From positions 142,736 through 206,735 of the forward strand of contig JAKSZT010054566.1 of NCBI GenBank assembly GCA_026826555.1: a stretch of 64,000 nt of DNA. Reading direction: 5' to 3'. Each line of letters opens with the position of its first letter. Positions within the stretch are counted from its first letter, which is position 1. Source of the DNA: Tolypeutes matacus. Lineage: Eukaryota > Chordata > Mammalia > Cingulata > Chlamyphoridae. The position numbers were made by a program, and so were the translations under genes. The notes below the pieces were generated by a model, which saw only the letters and a list, made by a program, of their open reading frames with translations, searched no databases and was not told the DNA's origin. Positions 55,930-64,000 of this stretch are shown one piece after another.

Positions 55930-55935
55930 AATAAA
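55930..55935 (+). terminator. LGI4: LGI4 poly(A) signal AATAAA
   Basis: Canonical AATAAA about 630 bp after the LGI4 stop, followed within about 30 bp by a GT-rich stretch (GTGGTTGTGGG). It is the first AATAAA after the stop, so the 3'UTR is taken as 55303 to about 55,955. Confidence 0.7.
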
Positions 55936-55955
55936 CTCACTGCGCACCTGCCCCC

Positions 55956-57020
55956 GCCTGTGGTTGTGGGATCATTGGGAGAGGGTGTCTGGGAGCGGAA
56001 TGGGGTGGGGGTGGGGTTCACGGGAGAGAGTTAAGGGAGGGGGAAGATCCAGGCTTGCATTTTGGCTGCTCCTGGTGAGAGATGGCGGGGTCTTTAAGGG
56101 GTGTGGGCTCATAATTATGAGGGGCAGGGAATGTTTGGAGGGATGTAAAGGCATTATTAGGGGACAAGTCACGGGGTCCTTGTGGGTCTCTCTTTGAGGT
56201 CATGCCTCAGGACATTGTAGGAGATATTTTTGGGGTGTTTTGAAGGGTTTTAGGCATTGTGCGGGGTGTCTCATAGGGAATTTTTGGATGTGTTATTGGG
56301 TGTGGGGTCTCAAGGGAGTCTGAGGCTCATTGGAGGAGCTCACGGTTTGTGGTCGTTATATATTATTGGGAGTACTGTGGGGGCTATTTAAAGGACAGGA
56401 AATTTGAGTGTTTGGAAAGGTCTTGTTTAGTAAGTGGGATCTCATGGGTGAGTGAGAGGATCAGAGGCATCTTACTATTAAAATTACAAGTTATCTGGGA
56501 CTTGCATCATGGTGATCATCCATCTTAGTTTTCCTGGCATGGCCTCAATGCCCCCTGAGTGTCCTAGTATTTCATCTTCTTAGAGACCCCTTTCACTCTC
56601 AAAAGTGTCCCCCCTTTGGCTACTAGAAAATTCCAAATTGTGTATGTGGTTCCCATGGCCATGAGGCAGAGGGCAGACTCTGTGCCACCTACCTAGTCAT
56701 GAAGGCACAGGCCTTTGGGATTTTCCTCACAAAGAGATTCAGCTGCCAGCTTCCGTGTGGTGCGTTCACCTCCTCCCGGCCCCCCAGACACCACCCCAAA
56801 ACACACAGACAGTCTCAAGGCCATTTGGGCACCAGGCAAAACCATTTTAGATATAAAATTGAACAAAGAGACCCCTCCCATGAGAGGTGAGATGAGGCCC
56901 TGGCAAGGTAGGCCGAGGAGGAGAATTCCATCCTGTAGTTCAAGACACCAAATCATCCAGGGGACTGTGCAAGGCCAAGACCTGGGGAAGAGAAAGATCC
57001 CCCGGGCCCTCTTGGCTGGT
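55956..57020. other. LGI4-FXYD3 convergent spacer
   Basis: Lies between the LGI4 poly(A) signal and the FXYD3 stop. It should hold the FXYD3 3'UTR. No AATAAA or ATTAAA is found on the minus strand within about 500 bp below the stop, so that 3' end is undefined. Confidence 0.5.
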
Positions 57021-57026
57021 CCAGCC

Positions 57027-59894
57027 TCAGCAGTTCTGGGCAGAGCCTGGGAGAGATGGTGAGGTCAGCTTGTGACGATGGACCACATTCTTTCTCGAAA
57101 GCGCGCATGCACGCACACACACACGTGCACACACACACACACACCCTGTACCTCATGTTCCACTCAGCTTCATTCTGTCCCCTGTCTTACCTGGAGTGAT
57201 GAGAGATGAGGCTTCCCCTGGACGGTGACTAGGGAGATAAAAGTAGTGAGATCTGGAGCCACCCCATTTGTCCTCTACCTCAGGGCTAAAGGACACCCAG
57301 CTCGCCCAGACGTGTCTTCTGGCTCTTTTTTCCACTGGGGGATACTACTATCATTACAAAAGCATCACAGGATTTGGGCGCCTCTGGGGATTCTCAGCTA
57401 TGACTCATAAACCTGAGGAATCTGAGAAATCCTAATAGTAGGGATTCTCCAGAGCAGGAACTGGGGGCCTGTTCTCTTTCTGCAAGATCCAGCTCTTTCA
57501 CCCCGAAAGGTGTCTGTCCAGCAGAGGCGGGCACGTTGGGACCCCCATCTTACCTAGGCTTCTGCCTGAACTTGCATTTGCACTTGCCACCTGTTGGAGG
57601 GGGGCGAGTGGTCAGGGGAGGGCCCCACAGCCCTGCCCAGCTGCCCCGTCAGCTCCTGCACTCACTCATGAGCACGATGATGCCGATGGCACACAGGACT
57701 GCCGCACAGATGAGCCCACCGACGCGGAGGCCATGCCAGTCTAAGAGGATAGCAGAGGGGGACCTCAGTTCCAGCGTGCATCCTCCTGTCATTCCCCCTC
57801 CAATCCACTTGACAAATATGTGGGAGCACCTACGATGTGCAGGGTGCGGGGACCCAGCAGCAGCGGACAGATGGAAACTCCAGCCCGCCTGGCACTCACG
57901 TTCTGGTTTACACTCAAGCAAACTAGGTATATAAGGGAGGGTCTGGTGGAAGTAAGTGCTCTGAAGAAAAAGAAGCAGGGTCAGGGGACAGGAAGCCAGG
58001 AGGCAGCTTTGAGAAAGAGTGGTTAGAGTAGGCTTCTCAGAGGAGAGCACAGCTGAGCAGAGACGTGAGGAGATGGGGGTGGGGAGAGAGCTGAGCTGAT
58101 ACCTGGAAGCAACTTTTCCAGGCAGAAGACGCAAAGCCTGAGGAGCAGCAGAGAGGCCAGTGTGGCTGGAACAGGGTGAGCGAGGGACAGTGGGAGGAGG
58201 TGAGGGCAGAGAGTGAGCCAAGGGCAGTGGGGGGTGGGGGCGAGGGCAAAGAGGTAAGGGTGGGAGATTGGGGGGCTTGCGCTGAACCTGGAGGCCAGGT
58301 GAAGACTTGGGCCCAAGAGCTCACCTCCTCCAGGAAGTTTTCTCAAGTCAGCCCTTCCCCCAGCACCGCTTCTTGTGAACGCCTCACTTCCTGTGGCATC
58401 TCACTACCTTGCTGGGGGAGAAGCCTCCGGAGGACCAGGCTGGCATCTCTCTCATTCCTTTACTCCACCCACATGTTTACTGTTCAGTGTCCCATCCTTG
58501 CTCCTTCCTGTCCTTGCCCACGTCAGACTCTCACCCAACACTGTGTGGGACCCTTGGCACAAGATAGTGTGTGTGTGTAGGGGAGGGGGCTGGGAGGTAC
58601 AAACTCTCACCATAGTAGAAAGGACTGTTTTTATCTGCAAGGAAAGAAAAAAAAGAACATGAGATCCGGGACAACAGCTGGGACGTAGTGGTCCTGGGAG
58701 AGAATTTGGGGGTGGGGGTTGCTGAGAGTCCAGCCAGGCCCCTGACTCACCTTCAGGATCGTTGGCGTGCAGGGCAGGCAGGCCTGGCAGAGAGAACCAG
58801 GGAGGAAGGAAGATGGTGATGGGGCCTCAAGAAAGCTGGCAGGCAGGGGCAGAGGGTCGTCCCCCCACGGACACCTCCCAGCTCCCGAGAGGGTGGGGAC
58901 GAGGTGACCCCATGTATCCAGCCCCAGGCTAGCCACCTCTGTGCACCCACATGGACGCTCGGCCTCCCTCCCGCAGCAGCATTCTGCCTCCTGAAATTGG
59001 TTCTAATCCCTGTTGCTTTGGGCCACTGTTTGCTCCCTATTTCCAGAAACCTCGGCTTATCCATGCCTCCTGCAGAAACAGAGGGATTTTCTTGTCAAGA
59101 TGACAGATGGCTTCGGTTCCCAGGGCCCTGTTTCCCCAAATCCAGCCATTCTAATTTCCCATCTTCCTGACTGGTCTCAGTCACACCCCACCTGGTTCAG
59201 TGATGCTCTCTGTTCCTTTGGAAAAACTTAAATGCACTTTATTTAAATATGCAGCTTGACAACACTATCCTGAGTGGAATACCAGTTTTGCCTGATGTAA
59301 CAGACAAAAAGCAAAGGACTAGGATTAAATCTGTTGCCCACCTAACCTCTGAGTTTAAGCTCTGTTCTTTGTTAAAGGGAGAGTACTTAAGTACATAGAA
59401 ACAAACACAGCCGGCTTAACTCTGCACCAGGCACTCTTCCGCGTGCTTTTCAAATATTAACTCGTTGAATCCTCGCAAGGACTCTATGAGTAGGTCCTGT
59501 ACTTATTCTCATGTTTACAGATGGGGAAACTGAGGCACGAAGGCTGTCAGTAACTTGCTCAAAGTGGTACATCACCACTCAGTTCCCAGTTTCCTCTCCT
59601 AGTAAAGCGTTAGGGAGGTGTGAAAGCCACAGGAGCACTGGTTTAGGGAAGAAGGTGGAGAAGGTGACTTTCTAGCCGTTGGAGTTGCTGCTCTAAGTCC
59701 TGCCCTCATGTGTCCCCTGAAATCACCAGGGCCACACTCTTTATCTTCAGGGCGACGCTGTCCTTATGTTCATCCCCTCGACAGGGGTAGCAGGTGAGAC
59801 ATACAAGTCTTGGTGGCTGCGCAGGGGAAAGGCAGTTCTGGGGCGGCCACTCACCTGCCAGGAGGACGAGCAGGCTCAGGGTCACCTCTCGCAT
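57027..59894 (-). CDS. FXYD3: FXYD3 (Mat-8), complete CDS in 6 exons
   Basis: Epithelial FXYD protein modulating the Na,K-ATPase. Coding exons: 59894-59855, 58783-58751, 58634-58611, 57740-57666, 57590-57554, 57228-57191, plus the stop exon 57046-57027. They sum to 267 nt, 88 aa (human short form 87), so the CDS is split over seven pieces. Signal-like N-terminus MREVTLSLLVLLAGLPALHA. A 24-nt microexon (58634-58611) encodes DKNSPFYY, and the Asp of PFYYD is completed by the next exon. The 75-nt membrane exon reads VGGLICAAVLCAIGIIVLMS. The tail has GKCKCKFRQK and SLITPG, and ends SAQNC where human ends SAQS. The exon carrying the ATG begins at an acceptor at 59908. The last exon holds only 20 coding bases. 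Confidence 0.95.
57112..57145. repeat. (CA)n microsatellite by FXYD3 last intron
   Basis: CACACACACACACGTGCACA and further CA units fill most of the 144-bp intron between FXYD3 exons 57228-57191 and 57046-57027. An expansion could affect splicing of the terminal exon. Confidence 0.8.
57795..58165. repeat. L2 between FXYD3 exons 3 and 4
   Basis: GACAAATATGTGGGAGCACC, ACGATGTGCAGGGTGCGGGG and GACGCAAAGCCTGAGGAGCA follow the L2 order. Sits in the intron between 57740 and 58611. Confidence 0.5.
59420..59600. repeat. MIR in FXYD3 intron
   Basis: TGCACCAGGCACTCTTCCGC, GTTTACAGATGGGGAAACTG and AGGCACGAAGGCTGTCAGTA are MIR sequence. Confidence 0.7.
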
Positions 59895-60169
59895 ACTGAA
59901 GTTCTGGCCTGGGGTGGGGAGTGGAGGGAGGGCTCGGCTTAGGCAGGGCCACCGTGCCTCTGCTTCCCACCCCCTTTCTACCAGGCTTTCCCCCCAGGGT
60001 CCACAGCTCACGCCAGGCTCGGAGGGCCAGCCTGGAAACTTGCAGGGCCCAGAAAAGAAGCTGAAAGGTGAAGTGGGGGCCGGCCGAGACTCGTCCTGAT
60101 GAGGGAGTGGCAGTCGTTACCCACTGGACGGGGACTTTAGGCTTTGGGTCAATCACCCCAGCCACCAAA

Positions 60170-62640
60170 TGAGGGAGATGGTGCCTGCTGTTACCCCATT
60201 TTACAGATGAGAAGCTGGGACTCTCAGAGGGGAAAGCAGGTATCCAGAGTCACCTAGCTTGGACGTGGGCTCTTGGTGGCTGTTTCTAATCAGGCACTGT
60301 CAGGGCCTCCGGTATTTGGGAGACAGGGTGTTGGGAGCCAGGTGGCGGGAGACCCAGGTTCCTGGGAGTGTCCCCCGCAGACAGCTTGCAGCCTGCCCGG
60401 ACCTGCCCAGACTTTGCCAGCCTTGGGCTGGGTTGGGGCCAGGGGCTGAGCAGGCTGCTCAGGGCAGGGTGTGGGGAAGAGACAGCTCAAGGCTGCCTGG
60501 AGGCCAGACCTGGGAGAAGGCCTGACTCCAACCCCAGCCCCTGCCCCTGCCCCCACCGTTTCCTCAGACCTTGCCCCAGCCTGAGCTAGGAGCACACGCT
60601 GGGGAGCTAGCCCCTGACTCTATCCCACCCCTGCCCCTGGTCCTGCTCCAACTCACCCCCGCCCAGACCCTTCCCCAGCCCTAGCCTAGCCTTTGGCCCC
60701 CACCCTAGCCTAACCCTGGCCCCAGCCTGGCCCCTGCCTCTATCCCACCCAGCCCCCACCCCACCCCCACCTGTATCCTCCTGGAAGCAAACACTTCCTC
60801 CTCCTCCTCCAGGTAGGCCTGCCCAGTGGAAAGAACACTTTTCCTTCCTCCTCCTGGCCTGGCATTGGCCCCATCCTCTGGTTGCCCAGCGTGCCTGTGA
60901 TAAGCCCCCAGACCTCTGTGTATCCCCCGGCCCCCTCCCTGCCCCTGCCCAACCACCACAAGCCTACGTCCTCATCATCGTCATGATCACGATAACAATA
61001 GCTAACACTCCGTCTCATGCCGGGCCGGACACCCCAGATCACCTTGCTGTGATTTCACTCACTTAATCCCCCACCCCCCGAGGGCATCTGTCCCCCATTT
61101 CATTGATGGCTTGAGAGCGTGAGGAGTGGTAGTGCCAAGGCTGGACCCCAAGCAGTTCTGGGTATCCGACCACTGAACCGTCCTAGCAACTCCCTTCCCC
61201 GCCCTTCCAGACCCTCCTTTGGGTCACAGATCCCTCTGGCTCTCTAACTGAAGCTCCAGGCCTCTTTCGGAAAAAATAAAACAAAACAAACATCCACCAC
61301 GATCATTCAAACATCCCTAATTCTGCTGATGGTTTTCAGGGGTTCCCAGAGACTCTAAACCCAGGGGTCACAAATCCAGGTTAAAACACTCGCTGCTGGG
61401 TCCCTGCAAAACGCCCTGCCCATAGCTGTAGAGCGCCCCCATCTCTCTCTTCCTACCCTCCATATAAGCCCCTGGCCCCGGACTTTCTCTGTTTCCAGTG
61501 AGTGGCACCGTCTCCTCCATCTCCCTGTGCTAACCCAGGTCCAGGGAATCCCTGTTTCCTCTTGGCTTTCCCATGAACCCTGGACCCCCCAGTGGCCGTT
61601 TCCGTGGGAGCAGCCATCCCTCGCAGGAAGAGGGCTGGCAGCATTGTTGGGGAGTGCTGGGTGGGGGTGTGGGCAGGACTGCCTGGGAGTCATGGACACA
61701 GGTTTACAGTTGAACTGCTGTTTCTAGGACTGCCTCCGGGAAGCCTCTGTTACCCCATGATGTTCCCAATACTAGTAATGCCAGCTAATGGCGGGCACAG
61801 TGCTCAGTTCTGCTCACTTTTCACCCCTATCATCCTCAACAGCTGGGTGAACTGGCACTATCCCTAACTCGCTGAACCCCGCGACTCCAGGTTAATTCCC
61901 CATCCCCTGTCACCCCATCACGGAATCCTCAAGCCAGCCCTAGCCTGGGAGGCCCACAGTTTCCCATTCCTGTGACACCTTCCAGTACCCGCTGTACAGG
62001 GTCGACGGAAGGAGGGCATCAGGCACTACAGGCCTCTGCCTTCAGCTTCCCGTCCAGGCCCAGGTCCTGAGCTGCAGTTGGAGTGATGGCTTGGCGAGGA
62101 AGGCTGAAGGCCTCTGTCCACCCCTCTCTGGTCCATCCTGGCCACAGAGCTTCCCACGCTGGCCCGGGGACTGTTTCTGCTGAGGACTGCTTCTGTGTCC
62201 TCTATGATGGTGGCCAGCATGAGTCCCCTGAGTCCCTGAAGTCTCCTAACCTACACTCCATCTTCCTTCCTCCCCAGGCAGCCATCGCCCCCCTGCTCAT
62301 AGAGAGCTCCAGGACCTACAGGATCCCAATACACCTAGACATTCCCCTCTACCCAGTCTTCCCCCCATCCACCAAAAGAGCCCCCAGTCAACTCAGACAC
62401 TCCCAGTCCTCGCAGACACCCTCCTCTCTCCACCCTTGTCTACCAGATACCCCCAGTCCAGATGCCTCTGGCCCAGTCAGACACCTCCATCTACCCAGGC
62501 ACCCCAGTCTCCCCAGACTCCCCATTGCCCCTTGAGGGCCTCCCCTCACCCCAGCTGTTTTCCCAGCCCCGAGAGGAATATGGCAGGGGTGGGGGAGTGG
62601 GGCAGGGGCAGTTTGGGGGCAGAACCAAGTAGGGGTTGGA
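60170..62640. other. FXYD3 first-intron sequence, repeats and GC-rich DNA
   Basis: MIR-like pieces at about 60180-60260, 60970-61150 and 61750-61860. 60520-60780 is a C-rich imperfect repeat of CCCCTGCC/CCTAGCC units. 62270-62530 has CCCAGTC-type imperfect repeats. No coding exon seen. Confidence 0.5.
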
Positions 62641-62661
62641 GGGAGGGGGCTCCAGCCACTC

Positions 62662-62745
62662 ACCGCTGTGGCTCCCCCGGCTGAACAGAGGAGGTTCTGG
62701 GAGAAATCCGGGGCTGCTAAGCTGGAGACCTGCCTTTATCCGCAG
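62662..62745 (-). promoter_or_regulatory. FXYD3: Candidate FXYD3 first noncoding exon with TATA-like box
   Basis: FXYD3 requires an upstream noncoding exon. On the minus strand a strong donor CACAGCG|GTGAGT lies at 62662/62661, and a TATA-like GATAAAGG lies at about 62740-62733, roughly 30 bp above a plausible start near 62,706. The order TATA, short exon, donor is consistent, but nothing proves use. Confidence 0.35.
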
Positions 62746-62849
62746 CTGCCACGCCCTGAGCAAACCCGGGCAGGTAGAGAACAAGTCAGACTCCCTAAGG
62801 CTGGGGGCTCCCCCACCCCATTCCTGCTCTTAAAGGGACAGATCCAGCT

Positions 62850-64000
62850 CCACCCTCTCCCCAGCCCTGAGCAGCAGGGAGCTTCCCTGGGGTCTCCAAG
62901 GACACTGCAGCCTCAGGTAAGGTGGAAGATGGCTAGGACTTGGCCCCTCACATTAGGGAGGAGGGGTTCTTCCATCTCCTGCCCCCCCAGAAAAGGAGCT
63001 TGGAGGGAGAGTTTCTATAGGGCGGAGGCAGTGGGGGGAGGCAGTGCACTGGAGTAACAGCCTAACTTCTATTTAAACTGGGTGTTTGGCTTGGGGGCAG
63101 GGCTGCTGCGGATCATGAGGGATCTAAAATCCCTGTCCAGGTCATGTCTTATTGTTGGCACAGTTTGAGGGTCTGCAGAAGATGCTGGTATGACCAAGGT
63201 CATGAGGAAAGGGGGAGGGGAGATGTGGAGAAGCTGCTGGAACAGAGGGTCGGCTTAGGAGGGAGGCTGTCAGACCTTTGGCCTGGCTGTAGCCCCCACC
63301 CCGCTCTAGGGAGCCTGAAGACTGGCTCCCAAGCCACAGGCCACCATTTCCCAGCCAGGTTCTTCCCAGGGGTGCTGGAAGCTGGATCCATGGAGTGGGC
63401 GGTGGGCAGGGGGCTACCTCCTTCTCCAGAGAAGGCCCCCTGCACTGTGCAAGGCTCACTCCCTGACCCCCACCCCCTCTCCTGGAGGCATTCCTTCCGG
63501 CTGGGATCTGTGTAGGCTTTCGTGTGGCCCTGTTGGGGTGCCCCCTCCCCCCAATTCCGCCTTCTTAGACAGAAGGACTTTTGTCTGGGGACTGGACGGA
63601 GAACAAGGCGCCTTTGAGTGGCTGGCGGAGGATTGGGGTCACGGGGAGGGGCAGGGCCAGGAAAGGGGTGGCTCTGTGCTGGCCACCAGCTGGACTCCAG
63701 GCGACCCCCAACACATCATGGGGGTGGGGAGGAGGGCTACAGGAGCCAGGCCAGGGAGAGGGTCCTACCGGGAATGGGGTGCAAGACAGGGAGAAGAGAT
63801 CCAGGGTCAAGGCTCCATTAGGAACTGGTCTGCTGGGGATAGAGAGAAAGGACCCCCCCCCCTTTCCCCCACTTCCCAGCAGGGTGGGGCATGGCACAGG
63901 GCATGCTCATCCAGCCACAAGCTTTCTGTATGTGGTTCCCTTGGGTGATTTCTCAATCCCAGGCCCTAGACCAGGACAAGGCTGCCCCCTCCCACCCACC
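62850..64000. other. Upstream of FXYD3, no gene recognised
   Basis: GC-rich DNA with frames on both strands but no recognisable domain or splice-supported exon. The next human gene in this direction is HPN; none of its coding sequence was seen. Confidence 0.45.

Overview
The window is nuclear DNA of a placental mammal. It shows split genes with GT/AG introns, AATAAA-type poly(A) signals, ancient MIR, L2, L1 and MaLR-type repeats, and few long real ORFs. A tRNA-derived SINE at about 52.44-52.54 kb, with a head resembling the DAS SINEs of armadillos and sloths, points to a xenarthran. The species is an inference from that one element and from memory of the family.

Five protein-coding genes can be assembled exon by exon, and all keep frame at every junction: FXYD5 (minus, 20.1-29.3 kb), FXYD7 (minus, 31.1-39.5 kb), FXYD1/phospholemman (minus, 40.1-42.7 kb), LGI4 (plus, 47.95-55.3 kb) and FXYD3 (minus, 57.0-59.9 kb). 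This matches the human chromosome 19q13 FXYD cluster, displayed in reverse. The human neighbours (FAM187B/LSR beyond the left edge, HPN beyond the right) were not seen here.

Layout: 1-19.9 kb is intergenic and repeat-rich, with two related LTRs (one solo with target-site duplication), MLT1-like LTRs, L1 3' ends (one nested in another), a hAT-like remnant and MIRs. At 19.9-42.7 kb, FXYD1, FXYD7 and FXYD5 lie head to tail on the minus strand with only about 300-550 bp between one poly(A) signal and the next gene's 5' end. At 42.7-47.95 kb is the divergent spacer between FXYD1 and LGI4, rich in CA and GA simple repeats and MIRs. LGI4 and FXYD3 are convergent. At 59.9-64 kb are FXYD3 5' sequence and unassigned GC-rich DNA.

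The FXYD proteins are small single-span regulators of the Na,K-ATPase. All four paralogs encode the membrane span in an exon of exactly 75 nt with identical phases, preceded by a tiny exon ending in the PFxY part of the signature. LGI4 is a secreted LRR/EPTP protein of Schwann-cell myelination. It is unrelated to the FXYD genes by sequence. I found no evidence of a new gene system. The observations worth following concern splicing, lineage-specific protein changes, compact gene spacing and repeat structures.
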